A stretch of 8,820 bases of DNA. Source: Thermotogae bacterium (GTDB taxonomy: Bacteria; Thermotogota; Thermotogae; Petrotogales; Kosmotogaceae). This document shows positions 1 to 6,498 of this stretch, in pieces. The stretch is from positions 1 to 8,820 of the forward strand of contig QNAR01000053.1 in assembly GCA_003643975.1 (NCBI GenBank). Direction: 5' to 3'. The position numbers and the translations under genes were made by a program. A model generated the notes under the pieces. The model did not search any database. It saw only the letters and a program-made list of their open reading frames with translations, and was not told where the DNA came from. Each line of letters starts with the position of its first letter. The stretch's first letter is position 1.

Positions 1-185
1 ATGTGAGAATGAGCGTCAACAAATCCGGGGAAGATATATTTGCCGGTGGCATCAATAACCTCAACATTTTCAGCATGGATATTCTCTGCGACTTGCTGAA
101 TTTTCCCATTCCGGATCAAAATGTCTCCTTTAAAGGGGGCTCCAGTTATAGGATAAACAGTACCTGCTTTCAACAATAGATCCAT
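1..185 (-). CDS. Amidohydrolase family protein, N-terminal part (cut by window edge)
   Basis: The reading frame starts at ATG 185-183 and stays open for 61 codons to the window edge, so only the N-terminus is visible. Residues 1-50 have the small beta-sandwich pattern that opens many amidohydrolases (MDLLLKAGTVYPITG, then a GDILIRNGKI stretch). They are followed by the family hallmark PGFVDAHSH at 53-61, whose HxH is the first pair of metal ligands. Such enzymes hydrolyse amide or amine bonds using one or two metal ions in a TIM barrel. The substrate cannot be read from this fragment; imidazolonepropionase-like or dipeptidase-like members are the closest in style. The start is supported by GGAGGG at 192-197, six bases upstream. 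The gene lies 63 bases downstream of the second permease on the same strand but appears to have its own promoter. Family call is firm, specificity unknown. Confidence 0.85.
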   Translation of the reverse strand, partial: MDLLLKAGTVYPITGAPFKGDILIRNGKIQQVAENIHAENVEVIDATGKYIFPGFVDAHSH

Positions 186-224
186 AATATTCCCTCCGTT
201 TGCTTTGGTATGCTAACTATCTTG

Positions 225-252
225 ATTTTACCAGAAAGAAGAATGAACTCAA
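225..252 (-). promoter_or_regulatory. Predicted promoter for the amidohydrolase
   Basis: Read on the minus strand there is a TTGAGT box (252-247), a 16-base spacer and a TAAAAT box (230-225), about 40 bases before the amidohydrolase start. The -35 box includes the TGA stop of the upstream permease gene. Both boxes deviate from consensus, so this is a moderate prediction. No terminator hairpin separates it from the permease gene, so read-through from the exporter operon is also possible. Confidence 0.45.
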
Positions 253-1313
253 TGAGCTTTTAGAAATAATTTTGAAACTGTTACGAGAAGCAATATACCC
301 AAGACAGCAAAAACAACATTCACAAAGAAAAATTCATTTTTGCTCAGTTCAATTATTCCCATTGCCCCACGTATAAGCCTGACCGTATAGGTAACAGGCA
401 AAAACATTGAAAGCTTTTTCATGAATTCTGGAAGGAAAGCTATGGGGAAATAGACTCCTGAGGCAAAAGTCATCACTATAAAAAGCACACTTCCGGCACT
501 TTGGGCACTTTGGGGTTCCTTGAAGATCAGAACAAGAAGCAGTCCCAGAGCCATCATTCCCATAGTGGAACAAATTACGACAATAAGGAGGGGAACAAAT
601 TCAGGTACTATCTTCGAAGCGAACAGCAGCTTATTCACTAACATTATGATAAAGACTGAAAATACACTTACGATAAATCTTGTTAGTGTACTCCCAATGA
701 TAAATGCTATTGGACTCATGGGAGTAGCCCGAAGACGGTTCAAGATTCCTCTTTTTCTATACCTACCAAAAATTGAAATGACGGCAAACATACCCGATGA
801 AAGGATGGATATACCTATTACACCCGACATTATGTAATCAGATTCTGTGGTGATAAAAGATCCCGAAGATACAGGGATTTTTTTTAGATCTATTATTTTC
901 TTAACACCATTTAACTTACCTTCAATGGCTGAAACTATGGCACTTATTGCAGTGTTTATCTCACCTTCAAGCGCTGGGTTTCCCTCTTTTATGGTAAATT
1001 TGATTTTTTCGTCGTGAAAATACACTGCCAGTTCAATTTCGTTGTTTTCCAGGGCTTTTAGCGTTCCATCAACAGAGTTATAAGTTTTTAGTTCAAAACC
1101 TTTCAAGTTTTTCATTGTACTGGCAATTGAATCATCTTGAGAGAAAAACCCCACTCTGAGGGCAGAGGCGCTTTCCTGGCCACCAAATAGAAATCCAAAC
1201 ATCACAAGAAATAAAATTGGAAAGCCAAGGCTAAAGAAAAACTCCAATTTATTCCTGAACGATTCTTTGAAAAACGCTGCGAAAATTACAAGGGTCTGCT
1301 TTATTTTATTCAT
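249..1313 (-). CDS. ABC-2 type exporter, permease subunit 2
   Basis: A 354-residue integral membrane subunit of an ABC-2 (DrrB/NatB/YhgE-like) exporter. By eye it has one membrane helix near residues 26-44 after a short cytoplasmic N-terminus, then an extracytoplasmic domain of about 115 residues (45-160), then five helices near 160-182, 203-229, 239-263, 271-292 and 328-350. This one-plus-five layout is standard for the family. The cytoplasmic stretch RKRGILNRLRATPMSP (186-201) is the conserved ABC-2 coupling region that contacts the ATPase. The ATG start at 1313 is preceded by AAAGGTGATGG. The gene overlaps the end of the other permease gene by 8 bases, which suggests translational coupling. 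The two permeases are related but clearly different, so the transporter is probably a heterodimer of permeases with an ATPase dimer. The substrate is not identifiable; drugs, lipids, peptides and Na+ are all known for relatives. Confidence 0.9.
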   Translation of the reverse strand: MNKIKQTLVIFAAFFKESFRNKLEFFFSLGFPILFLVMFGFLFGGQESASALRVGFFSQDDSIASTMKNLKGFELKTYNSVDGTLKALENNEIELAVYFHDEKIKFTIKEGNPALEGEINTAISAIVSAIEGKLNGVKKIIDLKKIPVSSGSFITTESDYIMSGVIGISILSSGMFAVISIFGRYRKRGILNRLRATPMSPIAFIIGSTLTRFIVSVFSVFIIMLVNKLLFASKIVPEFVPLLIVVICSTMGMMALGLLLVLIFKEPQSAQSAGSVLFIVMTFASGVYFPIAFLPEFMKKLSMFLPVTYTVRLIRGAMGIIELSKNEFFFVNVVFAVLGILLLVTVSKLFLKAH

Positions 1314-2469
1314 ATGCCATCACCTTTTTGAAATTAAAGCTGAAAATGATAGTTGCACCAGTGGCCCAGAGTATAGGTACAAGAAGCAACATATAATTTG
1401 ACATGTCACTAAATTTGTATCCGAGAACACGTCGCATGAGCTCCACCAGATAAGTTGTTGGAATTGTGTGAATAATCACCTTCATAGCTGGAGGGGCATT
1501 TGTTATCGGGAAGTACAGACCGCCTAAAAACATCATAGTTTGAAAGAGAATCTGACTTATTGCAACAACAGCAGAAGCTTTTTTTACGAGCGAAGCTATC
1601 ATAAGACCAAAGGGTAGCATTGTAACCAAAGAAAAGAAAAAAGCCCCGATGAATTTCAACGAAAGTATTTTATTGTCAACTGGATAAAAACTCAACGCAA
1701 CGATGTAAAGCAAAACTACCCCAAGAATATTCATGCTTACTGCTTTCAGAATGTTTGCTATCAGGTACTGCAACGGTGAAATAGGGGTGCTATATAGCTT
1801 TCTGTTTAGCCCTGAATCCCTTGAGAAAGTCAAAGTGTAAGGGCTATCCATAAGAGTTACTATCAAAACAGTCATGAGGAGAACACCCGGGAACAAAAAA
1901 GTAACATAACTGAATTCTTCGGCCTTCTCTGTTGTAAGGGAATTCTTAACGATTTCCACTGATGAGTAATCCGGATTTTTCCTTTTGGCAATTTCTAAAT
2001 CTACCTGGTTAAAGACACTACTCATAATATCTGCGGCAATTTCAGAGCTTTGATTTCCTGGTATGTAGAACATCTCCAATTCCGATTTGATAACTGAAGT
2101 TTTCAACAATGTAGCTGCTGCAAGTTTTGAACTAGTCCCTTTTGGTATTCTCATTACCAACTCTATTGATCCCTTTTTCAGAGCATCTTTTGCTTCCTCA
2201 ATCGTGGGGAATTCTCTGATTACAAAAGGTCCTTCTTCGCCAGATGTTGATTTAAGTACTTCATCGATTATCACACCAAGCCCTGTGAGTTTTTCCTCCC
2301 TGACAACACCTATCTTAAAATTTATCCCGGCTTCTGAATCAAGGTTTCCAAAAATAGAGCTGAGAATGAAAAAGAGAATGATAGGAAAAAGAAGAGACCA
2401 AAAAAAAGATTCAAATTCTCGCAAATCACTTCTTAAGAATGCTTTCCACAAGGTTAGGATACGCTTCAA
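1306..2469 (-). CDS. ABC-2 type exporter, permease subunit 1
   Basis: A 387-residue ABC-2 permease with the same plan as its neighbour: first helix near 20-40, a large extracytoplasmic domain of about 150 residues (41-189), then helices near 190-207, 235-261, 271-295, 299-320 and 357-378. The segment DSGLNRKLYSTPISPLQYL (218-236) is the family's cytoplasmic coupling motif and matches RKRGILNRLRATPMSP in the second permease. The start codon is TTG (2469-2467). It is chosen because AGGGGG lies seven bases upstream and overlaps the stop codon of the ATPase gene, and because it gives the expected short N-terminus before helix 1. The gap to the ATPase gene is only 11 bases. It should form the membrane channel with the downstream permease. 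Substrate unknown. Confidence 0.9.
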   Translation of the reverse strand: MKRILTLWKAFLRSDLREFESFFWSLLFPIILFFILSSIFGNLDSEAGINFKIGVVREEKLTGLGVIIDEVLKSTSGEEGPFVIREFPTIEEAKDALKKGSIELVMRIPKGTSSKLAAATLLKTSVIKSELEMFYIPGNQSSEIAADIMSSVFNQVDLEIAKRKNPDYSSVEIVKNSLTTEKAEEFSYVTFLFPGVLLMTVLIVTLMDSPYTLTFSRDSGLNRKLYSTPISPLQYLIANILKAVSMNILGVVLLYIVALSFYPVDNKILSLKFIGAFFFSLVTMLPFGLMIASLVKKASAVVAISQILFQTMMFLGGLYFPITNAPPAMKVIIHTIPTTYLVELMRRVLGYKFSDMSNYMLLLVPILWATGATIIFSFNFKKVMAYE

Positions 2470-2480
2470 AAGAACACCCC

Positions 2481-3407
2481 CTAATCTCTGAGAGAGTGCC
2501 CGGTGAGTTTGAGAAACACATCCTCAAGATTTGGCTTTCTTATCACTATATTTTCTACTTTGCTGTTAAGGTTACCCAGGAGGTTAAAGATTTTCTCAAG
2601 AGAGGTTTCAATGTCAAGTGTAGGGCAAATGAATTTGCCGTCATCAGATAATTTCAGTCCAGGAAAATGCTCACGGAGTTTGTTGAAAATAGTTTCGTCA
2701 CCATAAGAGTTAGGCAACCGAAATTCGATAAATTGATTTTCTTTGACAGTTTTTATGAGGTCATCAAGTGTTCCGGAAGCGACGATTTTTCCGTGGTCAA
2801 TAATGACAATTCTATCAGCAAGTTGCTCAGCTTCTTCCATATAGTGTGTGGTGAGGACTATGGTCTTTTTTCTCGCCTTGAGCTTGAGAATCGTATCCCA
2901 GAGAAGCCTCCTTGCCTGAGGGTCAAGCCCGGTTGTAGGTTCATCAAGAAAAAGAATCCTTGGGTCGTTTACCAATGCCACTGCAAGAGCAAGACGCTGT
3001 TTCTGACCACCAGATAAATTTTTCACAAGCGTTCTTGATTTTTCATTGAGTTCTACGAGTTGTATTAAGTCCTCCGGGCTCAAAGATTTTGTGTACAACC
3101 CGCCAAAAAGCTTGATGGTTTCTTTGACCGTTAGATAATCCATAAAAGAACTGGTTTGAAGCTGAACACCTATAACATCTTTTATTTCTTTTCCAACTTT
3201 GTGGACTTCTGATTCAAAATAAAATATATTGCCAGAGTCGGGTTTTCTAAGTCCTTCAAGAATTTCCACGGTTGTGGTTTTTCCAGCGCCATTTGGTCCC
3301 AATATAGCAAGGCATTCTCCTATTTTCACGTTAAACGAAATACCATCAACGGCTTTGACAGTCCCATAGTGTTTTACAAGCTGCTTTACTTCAATAGCTG
3401 TAGGCAT
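2481..3407 (-). CDS. ABC-2 exporter ATP-binding subunit (DrrA/NatA type)
   Basis: A 308-residue ABC ATPase that powers the two-permease exporter encoded just downstream. All nucleotide-binding motifs are intact: Walker A GPNGAGKTT (37-45), Q-loop in GVQLQ (80-84), signature LSGGQKQR (131-138), Walker B ILFLDE (151-156) followed by PTTGLDP, and the switch histidine in TTHYMEEAE (186-194). After the core of about 215 residues comes a C-terminal extension ending NLEDVFLKLTGHSLRD (293-308), a tail typical of DrrA-like drug-exporter ATPases. The ATG start at 3407-3405 has AAAGGAG seven bases upstream. It lies 27 bases after the regulator gene and 11 bases before permease 1, consistent with one transcript. 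The exporter class is clear; the cargo is not. Confidence 0.95.
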   Translation of the reverse strand: MPTAIEVKQLVKHYGTVKAVDGISFNVKIGECLAILGPNGAGKTTTVEILEGLRKPDSGNIFYFESEVHKVGKEIKDVIGVQLQTSSFMDYLTVKETIKLFGGLYTKSLSPEDLIQLVELNEKSRTLVKNLSGGQKQRLALAVALVNDPRILFLDEPTTGLDPQARRLLWDTILKLKARKKTIVLTTHYMEEAEQLADRIVIIDHGKIVASGTLDDLIKTVKENQFIEFRLPNSYGDETIFNKLREHFPGLKLSDDGKFICPTLDIETSLEKIFNLLGNLNSKVENIVIRKPNLEDVFLKLTGHSLRD

Positions 3408-3434
3408 CCATACACTCCTTTGAAGAAAAAAGAT

Positions 3435-4175
3435 TTAACCATTGGGTTCAAATGTCTTTTGAATTGTTTTGGAAATGGCAAGCAATTCTTTGATGAGCTT
3501 TTTGGGTGATATAATAACAGGGTTCGCTTTTTTGTTTTCAAGAAGCCATTTAATAACATCAAGAGCCGTTTCATATACGAGGAGCATGTGTTCAGAACCG
3601 AATTTAACTCTGGCTATCTTCACTTCAGAGGGAAAAGATTTCTCAATATCAAAAGCAGGAATCTCTGTATGATTCTTGTCTATTGTTTTTAGGAGTTTTA
3701 GTTCTTTGAGATTCACCTCAAGAATTTTCTTGGAGTTTTCAAAGCGACCTATAAAACTTTCGCGTGAAGCGCTGTAATAATAAGGAATGAATATGCCGGA
3801 ACCATCAGCTAATTTAATAAATAGCTTCTCCCGGCGGGTTATTGCACCTTCTATAACAGAAACTACGGGGTTTTTCCTAAGACCACCTGATCTCGGGCCG
3901 AACAACAGCGGAAATTCGAAAGGCTCGGCGTAATAATAACCTCCGTATTTCCTCGAATATTTAAGAGGTGCGCGAAAAACCCTGCGAAGATATTCTATTT
4001 CTCTTTCAGCCTGTCTTGTGGATATCCTAAAAGCAAGCGCCATTTCCCTCAGAGAGGGGTACTCACCTCTCACCAACTTCTCATGCAACCAAATGAGCCT
4101 TGTTCTATCCGTTTTAATCCCCCCTTGTATGCGCCATTGTAACACATGTTTTAATGTCTGCAAGGGTTTTTGCAA
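3435..4175 (-). CDS. WYL-type winged-helix transcriptional regulator
   Basis: A protein of up to 246 residues. Residues 22-65 form an N-terminal helix and a helix-turn-helix (PSLREMALAFRISTRQAERE), followed by the wing pattern FRAPLKYSRKYGGYYYAEP (67-85). That arrangement is characteristic of YafY/DeoR-like regulators with a WYL effector domain. The remainder (about 105-245) fits a WYL-like domain (AITRREKLFIKL, then IPYYYSASRESFIGRFEN), but the W-Y-L triad itself is not recognisable, so ligand binding may be altered. WYL domains in other proteins sense nucleic acids or small ligands; what this one senses is unknown. Sitting 27 bases before the exporter ATPase gene, it most likely controls the exporter. 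The start is uncertain: the listed TTG at 4175 overlaps the vWA gene by 25 bases and has no good ribosome site, while a strong AAGGGGGG sits at codons 17-19. Confidence 0.75.
   Translation of the reverse strand: MQKPLQTLKHVLQWRIQGGIKTDRTRLIWLHEKLVRGEYPSLREMALAFRISTRQAEREIEYLRRVFRAPLKYSRKYGGYYYAEPFEFPLLFGPRSGGLRKNPVVSVIEGAITRREKLFIKLADGSGIFIPYYYSASRESFIGRFENSKKILEVNLKELKLLKTIDKNHTEIPAFDIEKSFPSEVKIARVKFGSEHMLLVYETALDVIKWLLENKKANPVIISPKKLIKELLAISKTIQKTFEPNG
4119..4126 (-). promoter_or_regulatory. Strong Shine-Dalgarno sequence without a canonical start codon
   Basis: On the minus strand AAGGGGGG (4126-4119) can pair well with the anti-Shine-Dalgarno end of 16S rRNA. The codons just after it in the regulator frame are ATT, AAA, ACG, GAT, none of which is a usual start. 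The regulator's conserved DNA-binding region begins at about codon 22, right after this site. It may mark a non-standard start (ATT at 4118-4116 or ACG at 4112-4110) or boost translation from the upstream TTG. The pairing strength is visible; its use is inference. Confidence 0.4.
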
Positions 4176-6154
4176 ACCATTACCACTACTTCAGCCTTTT
4201 TGATGAACTTGACAGATTTCACGGTAACGGTAGCGATATATGACCCTTCTTTTTCAGGAAGCTGCCAAATGGCTTTATTATCCCATTTTTCAACTATATT
4301 TCCAGCTTCCACTTGCCAATCAAACTCCAGCAAATTATCTGGATATGTAGTGCATCTCAATTCTACGGTCTCACCGGGTTCGACAATGAATGGCCTGGCA
4401 ACAAGAGAATTTATTTCAAAATCGATTGGAGGCAAAATCGAGTAAACCGTAGAATCACCAACAATGCCATAACCAACGTGTACACGCCTTTCCCCCGGTG
4501 TAATGGGATCTGGAGATTTATAGATTATCTCATATTGTGATGTTATTTCCTTTGCTATGGAGCTCAAAATTGTACCGAAATCCCTCACACGGGCATAAGA
4601 GATTTCTATGAACCTTCCTGGGACGTCTTTTCTCAAATTCTGAAATTCCATGGCTTTTTCCGGCCCAACCAATATAAATGTAATTCTATTTTTCAAAAGA
4701 AATTCTCTTACTTCATCAACAGAGTATTTTGAGAAATCCGTACTATCTCCTTTGTAATGGGGAGCGGCATCTGTTATGACAATCGCTATTTTCTGGGCAT
4801 TTTTCCTGAAAGTGAGATCAGAAATTCCCATAATCGCGTCAAGAGAAGCCTCGGGCACATCTCCTCCACCGGTAGCGTATTGCGCTTCAAGCACCTTTTT
4901 TATTTTTATGAAATTATCTGTCAGATCATAACGACTTCTCAATTCGTCTCCAAAAGTTATCAAACCTATCCTCGCATCAAGGCCAGAGCTTTCGAGTATC
5001 TCCGTGAAGGTTATGAGATTGTTGACCATTGCTCTGATCTCATTGATCATACTCGCAGTGGTATCAAGCACAAACACTATATCCACCGGAGCATTGATTT
5101 TTCTGCTCAAAGCCATAATAGAAATATCGTTTATCTTTTTTTCGCTTTCATATACCATGATCCCGTCTTCATAAAGCGTTTGATCATAAGTGTTCAAGCT
5201 GATTTTCAAATGAATTTCCGGAAATCTGGAATGATCTATTTCAAAAATCTTCAGGGAGGTTTTGCTTTTCTCCGGGACCTTAATAGTTGTGGTGGCTTCT
5301 GAAGCTGTGAAGAGATTCTTTACCCGCAGTTCATGCAATTCTCCCGCTTTTAATGTTGGGTAGCTGCAGGGAAGAAAAAAGCTCATACTGCTCGTGAATT
5401 TGCGCATAATAAAGAGTTCATCAAAAGCCTTTTCAAAATCGTCTTTCCCGAATTTGAAGGCTTTACCACCGCTTTGTTTGGCAATTTCATAGTATCGGTC
5501 ATCCGGATCCTGATGTAGAATGAACACATTTAATCGCTTTTTGGATATTTTTTCCATCAACCCCGAATAAAATGAATCATTGGTAGCGTTTTGATAGCTA
5601 TCTTCATCGGTAATCAAGATAAGCACTTTCCCGGCATTTTTCCTGAAATCATAACCCGCTGCGGTGTACAGAGCTCTTATTTGGCATTCATCAGCTCCGC
5701 CAACATAAGATAAAACCTCAGAAAGACGTTTTTGAAGTTCCTCAACGGAAGTCGTAAAGTGCGAGCCCTTTGAATTGATGAATTCGTGGTTTATTGTTGT
5801 ACCAAAGCCAAGAACAGCGAATCTAAGATCATAGCCGTTTTTCTCCATTTCTGCTGCAATGGATGCCACTTTTTCTTTTACTGAAGCTATCTTAACTCCC
5901 ATAGTTCCTGAGTTGTCTATTACAAAAACAATGTCCAGTGGTTTTCTATCTTCAAGTGAATCCATGCTAAAACTCTTTAGCTTTGCAAGTTCTCCATTGT
6001 CATATACCTGAATTGAAGACGCTGTCGCTTCTTCACCGCTGATCTTCATATTTATCAGCGGAAATGTTGAAGTATCCACACTCAAAATATTCAACTGAGC
6101 AAAGAGCGCGGTAAAAATTAAAAGAAAAGCCAAAAGCAACGTTGCTCGCCTCAT
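4151..6154 (-). CDS. Secreted protein with two vWA domains and a C-terminal Ig-like domain
   Basis: A 667-residue protein beginning with a signal peptide (MRRATLLLAFLLIFTALFA, 1-19), so it should act outside the cytoplasmic membrane. It has two tandem units, each a beta-rich segment of about 50 residues followed by a von Willebrand factor A domain. The first vWA (about 74-250) has the metal-site start DIVFVIDNSGT (D80, S82, T84) and TDED at 182-185. The second (about 358-540) has DIVFVLDTTAS (D364, T366, S368), TGGGDVPE (428-435) and TDAAPH (461-466). A C-terminal region (about 579-655) resembles an Ig/PKD-like fold, and the tail holds a CKNPC motif (661-665). vWA domains usually bind proteins through a divalent metal. 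An in-frame ATG 53 codons upstream (6313) was rejected: it lacks a ribosome site and would bury the signal peptide, whereas ATG 6154 has GAGAGGAGT just upstream. It lies before the regulator and exporter genes on the same strand. Specific function unknown. Confidence 0.85.
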   Translation of the reverse strand: MRRATLLLAFLLIFTALFAQLNILSVDTSTFPLINMKISGEEATASSIQVYDNGELAKLKSFSMDSLEDRKPLDIVFVIDNSGTMGVKIASVKEKVASIAAEMEKNGYDLRFAVLGFGTTINHEFINSKGSHFTTSVEELQKRLSEVLSYVGGADECQIRALYTAAGYDFRKNAGKVLILITDEDSYQNATNDSFYSGLMEKISKKRLNVFILHQDPDDRYYEIAKQSGGKAFKFGKDDFEKAFDELFIMRKFTSSMSFFLPCSYPTLKAGELHELRVKNLFTASEATTTIKVPEKSKTSLKIFEIDHSRFPEIHLKISLNTYDQTLYEDGIMVYESEKKINDISIMALSRKINAPVDIVFVLDTTASMINEIRAMVNNLITFTEILESSGLDARIGLITFGDELRSRYDLTDNFIKIKKVLEAQYATGGGDVPEASLDAIMGISDLTFRKNAQKIAIVITDAAPHYKGDSTDFSKYSVDEVREFLLKNRITFILVGPEKAMEFQNLRKDVPGRFIEISYARVRDFGTILSSIAKEITSQYEIIYKSPDPITPGERRVHVGYGIVGDSTVYSILPPIDFEINSLVARPFIVEPGETVELRCTTYPDNLLEFDWQVEAGNIVEKWDNKAIWQLPEKEGSYIATVTVKSVKFIKKAEVVVMVCKNPCRH

Positions 6155-6160
6155 ACTTTC

Positions 6161-6169
6161 ACTCCTCTC
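6161..6169 (-). promoter_or_regulatory. Ribosome binding site that sets the vWA protein start
   Basis: Read on the minus strand, GAGAGGAGT (6169-6161) ends six bases before ATG 6154-6152. It is the only good Shine-Dalgarno sequence near any in-frame start of this gene, and the chosen start puts a signal peptide exactly at the N-terminus. This decides against the longer reading from 6313. Confidence 0.75.
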
Positions 6170-6416
6170 AGCATTATCTGTCATCAAAGGAAAGGTTTTA
6201 TGCTTTATACTGTTCGATAAATTCAGCTCTCTGCGAAATTCTTTGTGCTTTTCATCTTCATCTATGAGCTTAATGGAATAAAGCTTATATCTGTGTGATT
6301 GTTCATGACCCATTATGTAGATTCAAGTGCATATTTATGTGATATCCCAAACCCATAAGAAGCTGTTGCCATCATCGTCTTTGTAGGAATCTTACCTATG
6401 ATTATCCCCCTCAGTC

Positions 6417-6430
6417 TGTATAATTATACA
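6417..6430. promoter_or_regulatory. Perfect 14-bp palindrome TGTATAATTATACA
   Basis: The sequence reads identically on both strands. It contains TATAAT on the plus strand (6419-6424) and, because of the symmetry, TATAAT on the minus strand (6428-6423). It could be a symmetric -10 element firing in both directions, an operator for a dimeric repressor, or both. It loosely resembles AT-rich Fur/PerR-type boxes but is too short to assign. No good -35 box was found at the usual distance on either strand. Confidence 0.5.
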
Positions 6431-6443
6431 ACTATTCTACTAT

Positions 6444-6456
6444 TGAAAGCCTTTCA
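6444..6456. repeat. Short inverted repeat TGAAAG-C-CTTTCA
   Basis: Two perfect 6-base arms flank a single central C. It lies just upstream of the flavodiiron -10 candidate, where an activator or repressor could bind. It is short enough to be chance; a one-base loop rules out an RNA hairpin using all six pairs. Confidence 0.3.
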
Positions 6457-6458
6457 TT

Positions 6459-6464
6459 TATAAT
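6459..6464 (+). promoter_or_regulatory. Candidate -10 box for the flavodiiron gene
   Basis: A consensus TATAAT lies 34 bases before the ATG, which would give a leader of roughly 28 bases. No matching -35 box is present 16-18 bases upstream (the nearest, TTGAAA at 6443-6448, is only 10 bases away). If real, the promoter may depend on an activator. Confidence 0.4.
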
Positions 6465-6498
6465 AGATTCAAGCAGTGTAATAAAAAGGAGGGGTAAA

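Larger units (their letters stand above)
6155..6498. other. Divergent intergenic region of 344 bases
   Basis: This region separates the vWA gene (minus) from the flavodiiron gene (plus) and must hold promoters for both. It contains a 14-bp palindrome (6417-6430), a 13-base inverted repeat (6444-6456), a TATAAT box (6459-6464) and the flavodiiron ribosome site AAGGAGGGG (6486-6494). The 10-base sequence TAGATTCAAG occurs twice in the same orientation (6318-6327 and 6464-6473). If minus transcription starts near the palindrome, the vWA mRNA has a leader of roughly 260 bases. No convincing gene, riboswitch or structured RNA was recognised in it. Confidence 0.6.

Noticed and set aside
2087..3017. 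Plus-strand open frames across the ATPase and permease 1 genes
   Set aside because: They lie opposite clearly conserved genes, show no domain, and look like translations of the antisense strand.
4757..5302. 181-codon plus-strand open frame inside the vWA gene
   Set aside because: Antisense to the well-supported vWA coding region, with no recognisable motif or ribosome site.
6155..6313. 53-residue N-terminal extension of the vWA protein starting at ATG 6313
   Set aside because: No ribosome site precedes it, it is highly charged, and it would place the signal peptide in the interior. ATG 6154 has a strong ribosome site.
6398..6463. Short plus-strand hydrophobic peptide (MIIPLSLYNY...) upstream of the flavodiiron gene
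   Set aside because: Only 21 codons, with a weak ribosome site, overlapping the promoter elements; most likely chance.
6318..6473. Direct repeat TAGATTCAAG at 6318-6327 and 6464-6473
   Set aside because: Ten bases, 146 apart, in an AT-rich region; compatible with chance and with no flanking mobile-element features.
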